From an uncultured Piscirickettsiaceae bacterium (GTDB lineage Bacteria; Pseudomonadota; Gammaproteobacteria; Methylococcales; Cycloclasticaceae): a stretch of DNA of 64,000 nucleotides. The stretch is taken from NCBI GenBank assembly GCA_913061075.1, contig CAJXSK010000009.1:1-64000 (forward strand), in the 5' to 3' direction. Every line of letters begins with the position of its first letter. Position 1 is the first letter of the stretch. The position numbers and the translations under genes were made by a program. Below are positions 19,901 through 29,098 of the stretch, one piece after another. The notes below the pieces were generated by a model. It had not been told where the DNA came from. It saw only the letters and a program-made list of their open reading frames with translations, and searched no databases.

Positions 19901-22670
19901 AACCACTTGTACAGGCGGCACAGTAACAGCTGTTTCTGGGGGCACACAAGTTGCCTTATCAAATGTTTCATTAGCAGCTAGCCAAGCATGTACGGTAACG
20001 GTCGATGTGTCATCTACTAGTATTGGCGGTATTACTAATTTTATCCCTATTGGTTCGATCACGTCTGATCAAGGATCTACAAATGCAGGCCAAGCAACAA
20101 CTAGTTTAACGGTACAAAGTAATTTGGGTGTTGTGAAAGAATTCACGCCCAAAACTATTCTTCCTGGTGAACGGTCTAGATTACGCATTACATTTTTAAA
20201 TCCAACAAATGTAGCCATTGGTGATTTATCTGTCATAGATACAATGCCGGCAGGCGTCACCATACCAAGTGGTGCCAATCCAATAACAACTTGCTTAGGT
20301 GGCGTCGTGTCATCTCCAGCAGCAGACCAAGTACAAGTTGTTAGTGCTAATTTACCAGCAGCGTCTGGTGGCGTATCGACCTCTTGTTATGCTGAAATTG
20401 ATGTGACTTCTGCTGCTCAAGGGGATTACGTCAATACCATTCCCGTGGGTGCGGTAACGGGTGTAGCAGGCGGCTCAACGATTAGCAATTCACAACCGAC
20501 GAGCGACACGTTATCGGTTAAAACACCATTAACGATTCATAAGGCATTTGATAACAATACATTGGATGCAGGTAACCCCGTTGGTTTGACAACGGGCACA
20601 TCGACGGTTAGCCCAGGTGCGTCTTCAACGTTAACGATAAGAATGGACAACCCTAATGCACAGGCACTAACGGGTGTAGCGTTTATAGATGATTTGCCTG
20701 CAAATTTAGTGATTGCACAAACACCAAATGCTAGCACAACGTGTGCAGGTGGTTTTGTAGATGCATTAGCTTCAGCAACCAGCGTGCGTTTGTCTGGTGC
20801 GACTGTGCCTGCCAGTGGGTTTTGTACAGTGTCTGTTGATGTTTTAAGTAATATTTCTGGTAACTATGTTAATTCAATAGCGCCTAACGCGGTCACATCA
20901 AACGAAGGTGTCTCTAACGAAGAAGGAACGAGTGCCGAGTTATTAGTATCAACGCCACCGAGTGTCGATAAACAGTTTGCACCGGCGGTTATTGCTTCAG
21001 GTGGTATTTCTACGTTGACGATTGTGTTCGATAATCAGAATGCAACGGATATTACGTTAACAAGTTCTTTTGTTGATACTCTACCAACATCACCTGGGGC
21101 GATTGTTGTTGCTGGTACACCTAATGTCGTAAAAACATGTCCGGGTGCAGTAACGGCTGCAGCGGGAAGTGGGTCAGTTACCTATGCAAATGGGGCTGTT
21201 ATACCAGCAGGTGGTTGTACTATTAGTGTTGATGTATCGGGCACTGTTGCAGGAGAGCATGTTAACAATATTCCTGCAGGAGACCTACAAACAACAGTTG
21301 GTAATAACCAAACACCTGCGAATACGAGTTTAATCATTAGCCCATTGGGATTTGTCTCTGGGCAGGTATTTACAGACAATAATTTAGTACCAAATGGCGT
21401 TTTTGATAGTGGTACTGATACGCCGTTATCAGGTGTGTCAATTGAGCTTCGTGCAGGCGCAACTTGTGCAGCGCCATTGGCTGTTATTGCTGGGGTAACA
21501 AACCCAACAACAACAGATGGGTTAGGAAATTACTTATTCGCTAACTTACCAGCCGGTACGTACTCTGTATGTGAGCCAGTACAGCCAACTAATACGGCAA
21601 ATGGTACGACAACAGCAGGTGCTATTTCAACAAGTAATGGTAGCTCGGGTACTGCTGGTACAGCAACAAACCCCACTGTAACGAGTAGTGAAATAGAAAA
21701 CATTATTCTAAACGGTGATGGAGCAAGTGGCGAAGTGAGTGGTAGTGCAAACAATACGTTTGCAGAAATTGCACCTTCATCCATTTCTGGTGTTGTATTT
21801 TTAGATCAAAACAATAATGGAGTTCAAAATGGTGCTGATACGCCATTAGTTGGTGAAACCATTGAACTGTTAGACAACTTAGGTGCTGTAATCACATCGG
21901 TCGTTACTGATGCTAATGGAGCCTATAGTTTTACCGGACTTGGGCCAGGTACCTATTCAATTAGGCAACCTAATCAGCCTGCTAGTACCTCTAATGGTCA
22001 AACATTAGCTGGTGTAGTAGCAAACGCTGGAACCGATGGTACAGCTACTAACATAGCAACATTGCCTAGCCAGATATCAACCATTATTTTGCCACCTAAT
22101 ACATCGGTAACGGCGAATAATTTTGCTGAAATTCCGCAGACCAGAAGAATATCAGGCTCTATCTTTTTAGATTATGACAGTGATGGTATAGAAAATAATT
22201 CAGACCATGGCATTGGTGGGCAAACAGTTAATTTAACGGGGACAGACATTAATGGTAACCCGGTTAATTTAGTAGTAGTTACAGCTAATGATGGTTCTTA
22301 TGTTTTTGATGGATTGCCAGAAGGAACGTATACGGTTACACAACCTATTCAACCTGTCGGCACAACAAACGGGATAACGACTGTAGGGAGCACTGGAGGT
22401 ACAGCAACAGCTATTGGTGTAACACCTAGTGCTATATCTGTTATAGATTTAACGGGTGCAAATACGGTATCTGGCGCTAATAATTTTGCTGAATTACCGG
22501 GGGCCGCTGTTGATTTAGCTATTACTAAAACGCATAGCCCAGCCAGTTTTGGTGCAGGGTCAAACACAGGGTTTTACACCATTACACCAAGCAATATTGG
22601 TACGTTAGATTCATCTGGAACGATAACGATTGTTGATACATTACCTGCAGGAATGACAGCATTTGCTTAG
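16944..22670 (+). CDS. Giant DUF11/SdrD-B repeat surface protein, N-terminal part (ends at in-frame TAG)
   Basis: The 1908 residues begin with a signal peptide (RILVILLLPVNAMA-A). ATG 17013 is an alternative start that removes 23 residues. Next come about nine DUF11-type beta-sandwich units of 130-150 residues, opening at roughly residues 210, 350, 495, 645, 790, 925, 1060, 1195 and 1340 with phrases such as VVKEFTPKTILPGERSRL. Most units have two cysteines. Three SdrD-B-like units follow near 1470, 1615 and 1735 (ISGVVFLDQNNNGVQNG). A further DUF11 unit at about 1860 is cut by TAG at 22668-22670. The same frame stays open to 24719, so the intact gene would encode about 2590 residues. It probably forms an extracellular fibre or adhesin, but the substrate is unknown. 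Confidence 0.8.
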   Translation: MSSCLIHLHSILCFFYKNNNAFGMLVNKLFRILVILLLPVNAMAALTTAVTLVTGQPGSILPGEQTQIEITLGNSNTGSTITGLAFNSPLPAGFPDGLEIAGAATYQCTDYVDPPGPATGPTTTPGVGTLTATIGGQLISLTGGVIPARASNTDGSCTIIIPVTAGTSTGNNATYTYDIANNAVTGNDGAAVANVGAVSQSINVLAFNQPVISKGFSASTVTLGGNASTLTFSVTNTNSVAIPNFSMTDAFPQLGGSAIIEVANPANATSNCTSGTPSFTPVVGADTVVATGDIPANGSCTFTVDVIASHTNGGYTTGAQTNRITSGGDFTNDLGIPAAGDATSNITVRSSLSVSKAFNNSVLSSGQSDTFTITLNNDSNSALTITTFDDNPIDGTAGIGGGAGVLGSGLVATGVASTCAGAVGSLLNAGDGIRITGGVIPANNSCTVTVNFTAAAQVTQVPITYTNTIAEDAVNVTTPNVVSQTRSATVLVADELRVLKTANPSIAAPGNPVNYVITVQNFSNSVINAVTINDVLPVGFTYLTGVIAGNDFNPTLTAACGVLTETSVLGDVAAQFSVATLPARTAIGSPGACDISFWAMLDPLAADGVATANTIDAGQVCYNAGTTCNGSGVSSGTTTAETTVFSATKRFNNTSSTVTLPEGTIATLSVTLTNISANPLTNVTLSDTFPSDGLGQLQVATPANASTTCGGTVTAVAGTTSLALTGGTVPARAANGTGANGTCVINVDVIGPAGTFDNVAQLAGTQTFANGGTGNITQFDTNTARLVYLSSLLANKSFNPTAVSSGGTSRVSIRLSNSGAVALTNVSVTDPLPAGMVLANPVNAASTCAGSPVFTSAVVGASSITMQGASIAGLGSCDVLFDVVATGAGDWINTIPVGNITADGGIINTTAVTDTLLFQPGTGISVGKTSNPSTLSFPGETSQLTITFTNGTNAVTNMAVTDYFTVDGTVGGALNGMVVAVTPNASTTCTGGTVTAVSGGTQVALSNVSLAASQACTVTVDVSSTSIGGITNFIPIGSITSDQGSTNAGQATTSLTVQSNLGVVKEFTPKTILPGERSRLRITFLNPTNVAIGDLSVIDTMPAGVTIPSGANPITTCLGGVVSSPAADQVQVVSANLPAASGGVSTSCYAEIDVTSAAQGDYVNTIPVGAVTGVAGGSTISNSQPTSDTLSVKTPLTIHKAFDNNTLDAGNPVGLTTGTSTVSPGASSTLTIRMDNPNAQALTGVAFIDDLPANLVIAQTPNASTTCAGGFVDALASATSVRLSGATVPASGFCTVSVDVLSNISGNYVNSIAPNAVTSNEGVSNEEGTSAELLVSTPPSVDKQFAPAVIASGGISTLTIVFDNQNATDITLTSSFVDTLPTSPGAIVVAGTPNVVKTCPGAVTAAAGSGSVTYANGAVIPAGGCTISVDVSGTVAGEHVNNIPAGDLQTTVGNNQTPANTSLIISPLGFVSGQVFTDNNLVPNGVFDSGTDTPLSGVSIELRAGATCAAPLAVIAGVTNPTTTDGLGNYLFANLPAGTYSVCEPVQPTNTANGTTTAGAISTSNGSSGTAGTATNPTVTSSEIENIILNGDGASGEVSGSANNTFAEIAPSSISGVVFLDQNNNGVQNGADTPLVGETIELLDNLGAVITSVVTDANGAYSFTGLGPGTYSIRQPNQPASTSNGQTLAGVVANAGTDGTATNIATLPSQISTIILPPNTSVTANNFAEIPQTRRISGSIFLDYDSDGIENNSDHGIGGQTVNLTGTDINGNPVNLVVVTANDGSYVFDGLPEGTYTVTQPIQPVGTTNGITTVGSTGGTATAIGVTPSAISVIDLTGANTVSGANNFAELPGAAVDLAITKTHSPASFGAGSNTGFYTITPSNIGTLDSSGTITIVDTLPAGMTAFA
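22668..22670 (+). other. In-frame TAG inside the giant repeat gene
   Basis: The codons read GCA TTT GCT TAG CCA ACA. Translation continues without frame change as PTTGDWICSVAGQIVTC, which completes the DUF11 unit interrupted here. So a single nonsense codon, not a frameshift, divides the gene. Confidence 0.9.
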
Positions 22671-22769
22671 CCAACAACAGGTGATTGGATTTGTTCTGTA
22701 GCAGGGCAAATAGTTACTTGTAACAGTAGTGCGGTTATAACTGCAGGCGGTGTAGGAAGCGATATTTTA

Positions 22770-24719
22770 TTGCAAGTAGCTGTAGCAGCAGGAACTGAAG
22801 GACAAATTCTAACAAATAATGTCGTTATATCGGGCGGCAATGAACCACCAGGGTTTGATGGTAACAATGATGATAGTGACAGCGTTTCAATTGCAGCAGC
22901 GGCGGCAGTTGAAGGCACTGTTTGGATAGACGCCAATCATGACAGAGTTCTAGACGGTTCTGAACAGCTAGTGCCGGGTTGGGTCGTTGAGCTGGTCTTA
23001 AATGGTAATACGGTTGCCTCTACATTAACAGACAGCAATGGGGACTACTCATTTACTGGCTTAGCACCAGGTTCAGGTTATCAAATACGATTCACAGAAC
23101 CAACAAGTGGCGCTGTGTTAGGGCAACCATTGCCGAATGAAACAGGTGGCGCTTCAACGAGTGGTGTAACGGACCCTGTAAATAACCCAGCCGGTGCAGA
23201 ATATGTGGACGGTACATTAAACAACCTTACATTACTAGCTGGTACAACAACGTCTAATCAAAGTTTGCCGCTTGACCCATCTGGTGTCATTTATGACTCA
23301 GTGACACGTAACCCTGTCGCTGGTGCGACGGTAACGCTCGTGAGTGGGGGTGTTCCGGTACCCAATATTTGTTTAGTTGGGGCAAATAACAACCAAGTAG
23401 TTGGTGCGTTAGGCATATATCAATTCTTATTGGTAAACCCAGCCCCTGTTGGATGCCCCGGCGATGCGGTTTATTTATTAGAAGTAGTGCAACCAAGTGG
23501 TTATTTGCCACCGGCTTCAACAATTATTCCTGAAACAGCGGGTGGTCCATATACGCCAGTTGGTGGAATAGATGCAATTCAACCACAAGCAACACCACCA
23601 ACAGGTGGGCAGGCGACTACTTATTACTTTGATTTTAACTTAACGTTAGGTGGGTCAGGCGTCATCAACAATCATATTCCGATTGACCCCATTCTAGAAG
23701 GTGCATTATTAGTCACTAAAACAACGCCAAAGAAAAATGTTGTACGAGGTGATTTGATTCCTTATACGGTCACAGCGACAAATACATTAACAGCAACGTT
23801 AACGAACTTATCGCTTCAAGATCAAATACCTGCTGGCTTTAAATACATATCCGGTTCATCTTCTTTAAATGGTACGGCGCTAGAGCCAATTGTTGCCGGC
23901 CGTTTATTAAGTTGGAGTGGTTTAACCTTTTTAGCGGGTGAAACAAAAACCATTCAACTTATATTGATTGTTGGTTCGGGTGTGAGTGAAGGCGAATATG
24001 TAAACCAAGCTTGGGCTAATAATGATATCGCTAATGCTAGAGTGTCGAATGTGGCGTCTGCAACAGTGAGAGTTGTTCCTGATCCATTATTCGACTGTTC
24101 TGACCTCATCGGTAAAGTGTTTGATGATGAAAATATCAACGGTTATCAAGATAACAATGAAAAAGGCATTGCTGGGGTTAGATTAGCAACTGTTAGAGGC
24201 TTGTTAGTGACGACAGATAATTATGGGCGATTCCATGTTGCCTGTGCCGATGTGCCTAATGAATTACATGGTTCAAACTTTATTATGAAGCTAGATGAAC
24301 GAACATTACCATCTGGCTACCGTGTAACAACTGAAAACCCACGTGTTGTTCGGTTAACACGCGGCAAAATCACTAAGTTGAATTTCGGTGCAGGCATTCA
24401 TCGTGTGGTACGAGTCGACATCAACAACCTAAGCTTTGATAAAGAGGGAGAAACATTAAGAGTCAATTCAATTTCTCAAATAGATGAGCTTGTTGACATA
24501 CTTAAAGAAAAACCTTCATTAGTCCGATTGGCTTATTTTGAAGGCAAAGGTGAACCTAAGGCAGATGTTGAAGAGAAAATGAAACTATTTATTGATGAAT
24601 TAACCTCGAGATGGCAGTCATGTGATTGTTCATTTTATGAGCTAACAGTAGAACAAGAAATAGTGCCTCAGGCGTTTGGAAAAACCAGCTTAAATAGCCT
24701 AGTAGGAGATAAAAAATGA
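22770..24719 (+). CDS. Giant repeat surface protein, C-terminal part (downstream of the in-frame TAG)
   Basis: This piece is in the same frame as 16944-22670 and continues it; the coding sense resumes directly after the TAG at 22671. The start at 22770 is only the first usable start codon and has no clear ribosome binding site. Contents in order: rest of a DUF11 unit, an SdrD-B-like unit (VEGTVWIDANHDRVLDGSE), a further variable unit (SGVIYDSVTRNPVAGATV) and a DUF11 unit (LLVTKTTPKKNVVRGDLIPY). Then come a carboxypeptidase-regulatory-like unit (IGKVFDDENINGYQDNNE) and a C-terminal stretch (ISQIDELVDILKEKPSLVRL) resembling a degenerate OmpA-like peptidoglycan-binding domain. Its stop overlaps the start of the next gene by four bases (ATGA). 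Confidence 0.75.
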   Translation: MQVAVAAGTEGQILTNNVVISGGNEPPGFDGNNDDSDSVSIAAAAAVEGTVWIDANHDRVLDGSEQLVPGWVVELVLNGNTVASTLTDSNGDYSFTGLAPGSGYQIRFTEPTSGAVLGQPLPNETGGASTSGVTDPVNNPAGAEYVDGTLNNLTLLAGTTTSNQSLPLDPSGVIYDSVTRNPVAGATVTLVSGGVPVPNICLVGANNNQVVGALGIYQFLLVNPAPVGCPGDAVYLLEVVQPSGYLPPASTIIPETAGGPYTPVGGIDAIQPQATPPTGGQATTYYFDFNLTLGGSGVINNHIPIDPILEGALLVTKTTPKKNVVRGDLIPYTVTATNTLTATLTNLSLQDQIPAGFKYISGSSSLNGTALEPIVAGRLLSWSGLTFLAGETKTIQLILIVGSGVSEGEYVNQAWANNDIANARVSNVASATVRVVPDPLFDCSDLIGKVFDDENINGYQDNNEKGIAGVRLATVRGLLVTTDNYGRFHVACADVPNELHGSNFIMKLDERTLPSGYRVTTENPRVVRLTRGKITKLNFGAGIHRVVRVDINNLSFDKEGETLRVNSISQIDELVDILKEKPSLVRLAYFEGKGEPKADVEEKMKLFIDELTSRWQSCDCSFYELTVEQEIVPQAFGKTSLNSLVGDKK

Positions 24720-27700
24720 AATATTTAATCCCTACATTATTTAGCGTCCTTCTTTCATTTACAGCGCTTGCGTCAGATAAAGAAAAGTCTTGTCCAGTAA
24801 ACGAAAAAGGTGAAGACAAATTCTGCGAACATAAAGAATGGCGTGAAGAAGCAACGCTTTCAGACGATGGTTCCATTAGAACGGTTTCAATCCCTGAAAA
24901 CGCAGAGCGTCAGTTAATTAAGCAGAAAGTGACGCTATGGTCTTTACCAATAGATAATACATCACACTATACCCACGATGATTTAGAACAGGTAAAAGTG
25001 GATGTTTCTTCTACACATTTTGCATCAGCCAGTGCGACGATTGAATTATCTAAAGTAAAGCGAGTAGATGAGCTTCTTAAGCAACTTAAAGGTAAAAACT
25101 CACTTAAACTGGAAGTCATTGGTCATACCGATAGTCAGCCATTATCATTAAAGGCGCAACGTTGGTTTAACAATAATCAAGCGTTATCTCAAGCACGAGC
25201 AAAAGCGGTCGCTAACTATTTGCAAAAACAGCTTAACTTGTCTAACGCGTCCATTATTATTAAAGGTAAAGGAAGCAAAGAACCCATAGCGAGTAATGCT
25301 ACCCCTTCTGGGATGGCTAAGAACAGGCGTGTAGAAATTTTAGTGTCGTATGAGAACGTTGTTAAATCTCATCAAATCGCATTTCAACAGATCATGAGCC
25401 ATCAACATGTTTGCCAGGGTGAAATGTTATCTAAGCAATCAGATAAGGGTTTCAATATACGTATTGATGGTGAATCGAATGCAGGTTTGGTAGAAGATAA
25501 TGAAGATGAACAACGCTGTATAGACAAAAAATTATCAGTAGCCGACATACGGCTTCAATATGATAACTTAGCCGCCGCGCCTTTGCTAAATGCATCTGCT
25601 TGGCCTGCAACGTTTGTTAATAATGAAACGGTTAAATTTAACGCTTACAGTAATTATTTAGCATGGGTTGAACGTGCGGAAATACGTATTTTTAAAGCAG
25701 CTGATTCTGACAATGGTAAGCCGTTACACGTTATTAAATTGGATAACAACTTATCCGCTGATTGGGGCGTTAAATCACAATCGCCAGAAGCATTGAAATA
25801 CCGGTTGCGTGTATATGATAAAAAAGGGAGGTTCGATGAAACAACCAGCCTACCCTTATGGCGAGTCGCTAAAAGAAAATCACTCGATGATGAACAGCTG
25901 TCTGCCAAAGAAAGCGCGTTTATAGCGTACGGTAAAACACGGTTAGAGAAACACAATATTCCAGTGCAAGGTGGAAGTGTGACAGTCAGCGGGCGACGTG
26001 TGCCTGGTGATGAAAGCGTATTTTTTATGGGACGCTCGATACCTGTCGATTCAAAAGGAAACTTCGTTGCACGTCAAATAGTCCCTAATGGGCGACATAC
26101 TATTGAAGTAGTGACCTTGGATTCAAAACGTAGCGGAACGTTATATTGGCGCAATATTGAGTTCAAATCCGATGATTGGTTTTATGTGGCTATTGCTGAT
26201 ATTACGGCCGGTAGATACAAGGCTAATAATAATGCAGTCGTCGTGACTAAAGATAAACAGCACTTAGCTGACAATAGTTTTATAGATGGACGTTTAGCGT
26301 TTTATACAAAAGGTAAGTGGCGTAATAAATACACTGTCACAGCCAGTGCAGATACAAGAGAGCAGCCGCTAGAAGATCTTTTTTCAACCTTTATGGATAA
26401 AGACCCAAGAAGTTTATTACGCCGTTTAAATGATAAAGACTATTACCCTGTATACGGTGATGACAGCACGCTAGTTGAAGATGCGCCAACACAAGGAAAG
26501 TTTTACGCAAAAATTGAAGATGCACGTTCAAGTGCTATGTGGGGAAATTTCAAAATTGTTCAACAAGAAACTGATTTAGCGCAAATTAACCGAGGCTTGT
26601 ATGGGGCCGTTGTTGATTGGAACAGTGAATCATTCAATAGCCGAAGCGAAAGCATAACGAAAGTTAATGTATTTGCTGCAGAACCTGGCACACAGGCCGC
26701 TAGGGAAGAGTTCCGTGGAACAGGTGGCTCGTTGTATTACCTAGGTCATCAAGACATAGTGAATGGCTCAGAACGCGTACAGGTTGAAGTGAGAGACAAA
26801 GATTCTGGCATTGTTTTAAACGTTAATTCGTTAGTAGCAGGGCAGGATTACCAAGAAGACGCTATTCAAGGAAGAATACTATTGACCCGTGCATTACCCT
26901 CAACAGCCGATGATAGTCAGTTAGTGCGTGCGGGAAGTTATTCTGGTCACCCTGTGTTTTTGGTTGTTAACTATGAATACGTCGGCAATTTAACCAACTT
27001 TGACGAGTTAGCGGTAGGTGGAAGAGCATCGCATTGGTTAAATGATTCAGTTCGTTTAGGCATAACGGGTTCACACCAACAACGTGATCAACAAGACCAA
27101 AACTTAACAGGGTTAGATGTTCTGTTCCGTAAAACGGCAGAAACCTATTTAAAATTAGAAGCAGCTAGAACAGAAGGGCCAGGTGTCAGTTCCAATGGTT
27201 CAATTGATGGCGGCTTCAGCTTTTCTTCAACAGGTGTTAACCCATCTAACAACCAAGGCGCTAATGCATTCCAACTAGAAAGTGGGTTTGTGTTTAATGA
27301 CTTTGCAATGGATATGGATGGCAAAGGTCATGTTTATTTACGGCGTAGAGAAAAGAACTTCACCGCACCTGGCCAACAAACAAGCTTTGATACGAACCAG
27401 TTTGGTGGTGGCATTAACGTACCATTAAGTGATAAAAATAGCGTTAGTTTGAAAGTGGACTTAACTGATCAAAAAGGCGGTGTTGATCAAGAGATTGCAG
27501 AAGCAAATGTGCATCATAAGCTAAATGAAGACTGGAGAATTAGTGCCGGTGTTCGAGGTGACAGCCGTCAAGACAATACAGGCACACCGTCGAATAACAA
27601 TGACGGTGATCGCGTAGATTTAACACTTCAAGCAGATTATGGCATTGATGAAGAGTGGGGCGCGTTTGGTTTTGTACAAGGGTCATTATTAACCAATGGT

Positions 27701-28834
27701 GATAGAGACAAAAACAACCGACTTGGTTTAGGTGGGCATTTTCAAGCAAATGATCGTTTAGGTCTTAACGGTGAAGTGTCATCTGGCACAGGCGGTTTTG
27801 GTGCATTGATTGGTGCGGACTATAGATTATCAGACCGTACAACGACCTATTTAAATTATGCACTGGACCCAGACAATGCAAACAGTGGCATTGGTAACAG
27901 GCAAGGTAAATTGGTGTCTGGCCTTCGTACACGCTACTCAGACTCTATTAGTGTGTATGGTGAAGAACAATTACTACACGGCGAAAGCAATGAAGGCTTA
28001 ACCCATGCCTATGGTGTTGACTTAATTGCAAATGAGCAGTGGAACTTTGGTCTTGCCGTAGAAAGTGGGCATATCACAAACAAAAACAGTAAATTGCGTA
28101 GGCGGGCAGCTAGCTTCTCTGCAAACTATAAATTTGAAGATGTTAAATACGGCGGTAACCTTGAATACAGGCGAGATAACATTGATGGCGACGTCCGTAA
28201 TAATTGGTTAACACGTAATAACTTTGCTTATATGGTCAATGAAGATTGGAGAATGCGCTTTCAATTAGACTTAGCCTTAAGTGATAACAGTAATGATGAC
28301 TTCTTTGATGCCGATTACGCTGAATTAATTTGGGGATATGCGTATAGACCTATTGATAACGATGAGTTGAATTTACTGGTTGAATACAAATACCTTGCCG
28401 ATCAATCACCGTCGGATCAATTTACGGCCAGTGAGCAACAAAACGAATTTGAACAACGTAGCCATGTGTTTTCTGTTGATGCGACGTACGACTTAAACCC
28501 GCGTTGGGCAATAGGCGGTAAATACGCAACGCGTATTGGAGAACTAAGAGCAGGAAGGGGCACAGGTGAATGGTTTAGAAGCCAAGCTCAACTAGGTGTA
28601 GTACGCCTAGACTGGCATGTGGTTAGACATTGGGATGCGCTTATTGAAGCTCGTGTCTTAGATATTGATGAAGCTGAAGATAGACGAGCAGGCTTTCTTG
28701 CTGCTATATACAGACACTTCGGAGATCACCTGAAAGTGGGTGTGGGTTACAACTTCACGGATTTTTCAGACGACCTAACAGACCTTGATTACGACAGTAA
28801 AGGTGTTTTCTTTAATGTGGTAGGCAAGTGGTAA
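24716..28834 (+). CDS. OmpA-domain outer-membrane beta-barrel protein
   Basis: The 1372-residue protein has a signal peptide (IPTLFSVLLSFTALAS). Residues 90-215 are an OmpA-like domain with VIGHTDSQP, LSQARAKAVANYL and NRRVEILV, expected to bind peptidoglycan. Residues of about 270-500 look like Ig-like beta domains. After about residue 500 the sequence alternates polar and hydrophobic residues with many GN, D and aromatic positions. It ends in VFFNVVGKW, with a terminal aromatic as in outer-membrane barrels. Stretches such as YYPVYGDDSTL and FRGTGGSLYYL recur in large OmpA-family barrels I have seen next to DUF11 proteins. The ATGA overlap indicates coupling to the giant repeat gene. I infer that it anchors or exports that protein. 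Confidence 0.78.
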   Translation: MKYLIPTLFSVLLSFTALASDKEKSCPVNEKGEDKFCEHKEWREEATLSDDGSIRTVSIPENAERQLIKQKVTLWSLPIDNTSHYTHDDLEQVKVDVSSTHFASASATIELSKVKRVDELLKQLKGKNSLKLEVIGHTDSQPLSLKAQRWFNNNQALSQARAKAVANYLQKQLNLSNASIIIKGKGSKEPIASNATPSGMAKNRRVEILVSYENVVKSHQIAFQQIMSHQHVCQGEMLSKQSDKGFNIRIDGESNAGLVEDNEDEQRCIDKKLSVADIRLQYDNLAAAPLLNASAWPATFVNNETVKFNAYSNYLAWVERAEIRIFKAADSDNGKPLHVIKLDNNLSADWGVKSQSPEALKYRLRVYDKKGRFDETTSLPLWRVAKRKSLDDEQLSAKESAFIAYGKTRLEKHNIPVQGGSVTVSGRRVPGDESVFFMGRSIPVDSKGNFVARQIVPNGRHTIEVVTLDSKRSGTLYWRNIEFKSDDWFYVAIADITAGRYKANNNAVVVTKDKQHLADNSFIDGRLAFYTKGKWRNKYTVTASADTREQPLEDLFSTFMDKDPRSLLRRLNDKDYYPVYGDDSTLVEDAPTQGKFYAKIEDARSSAMWGNFKIVQQETDLAQINRGLYGAVVDWNSESFNSRSESITKVNVFAAEPGTQAAREEFRGTGGSLYYLGHQDIVNGSERVQVEVRDKDSGIVLNVNSLVAGQDYQEDAIQGRILLTRALPSTADDSQLVRAGSYSGHPVFLVVNYEYVGNLTNFDELAVGGRASHWLNDSVRLGITGSHQQRDQQDQNLTGLDVLFRKTAETYLKLEAARTEGPGVSSNGSIDGGFSFSSTGVNPSNNQGANAFQLESGFVFNDFAMDMDGKGHVYLRRREKNFTAPGQQTSFDTNQFGGGINVPLSDKNSVSLKVDLTDQKGGVDQEIAEANVHHKLNEDWRISAGVRGDSRQDNTGTPSNNNDGDRVDLTLQADYGIDEEWGAFGFVQGSLLTNGDRDKNNRLGLGGHFQANDRLGLNGEVSSGTGGFGALIGADYRLSDRTTTYLNYALDPDNANSGIGNRQGKLVSGLRTRYSDSISVYGEEQLLHGESNEGLTHAYGVDLIANEQWNFGLAVESGHITNKNSKLRRRAASFSANYKFEDVKYGGNLEYRRDNIDGDVRNNWLTRNNFAYMVNEDWRMRFQLDLALSDNSNDDFFDADYAELIWGYAYRPIDNDELNLLVEYKYLADQSPSDQFTASEQQNEFEQRSHVFSVDATYDLNPRWAIGGKYATRIGELRAGRGTGEWFRSQAQLGVVRLDWHVVRHWDALIEARVLDIDEAEDRRAGFLAAIYRHFGDHLKVGVGYNFTDFSDDLTDLDYDSKGVFFNVVGKW

Positions 28835-28867
28835 AAAATGTAAATAATTGAATTATTAAATAAAAAA

Positions 28868-28894
28868 GGCCTTATCAATGATAAGGCCTTTTTT
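28868..28894 (+). terminator. Terminator after the OmpA-barrel gene
   Basis: GGCCTTATC (28868-28876), loop AAT, GATAAGGCC and then T6: a strong intrinsic terminator just downstream of the stop at 28834. The A-tract on the other side also lets it end the minus-strand tRNA-Leu transcript. Confidence 0.9.
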
Positions 28895-28903
28895 ATTGTG
28901 ATT

Positions 28904-28988
28904 TGGTACCGAGGGCCGGAATCGAACCGGCACTTCCGAAGAAACCGGATTTTGAATCCGGCGCGTCTACCAGTTCCGCCACCCCGGC
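28904..28988 (-). tRNA. tRNA-Leu (anticodon CAA)
   Basis: The 85-base gene has the long variable arm of class II tRNAs (TTTCTTCGGAAGT). The anticodon arm CCGGA-TTCAAAA-TCCGG gives anticodon CAA, which reads TTG. Acceptor GCCGGGG is visible and CCA is encoded. Confidence 0.95.
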
Positions 28989-29003
28989 CAAATTTGTGTG
29001 GGC

Positions 29004-29009
29004 ATTATA
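29004..29009 (-). promoter_or_regulatory. -10 box of tRNA-Leu
   Basis: A perfect TATAAT on the minus strand, 15 bases before the mature tRNA 5' end and followed by the GC-rich GCCCAC. No good -35 element is present at the usual spacing. Confidence 0.4.
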
Positions 29010-29098
29010 GACAGTTTCAAATACAAACTCTATCGAATTTAATAATTAATCTTTTGTTTGTTCTCCCTAAAGGTTGAGTTCCTGTAAAATCCTCGGCC

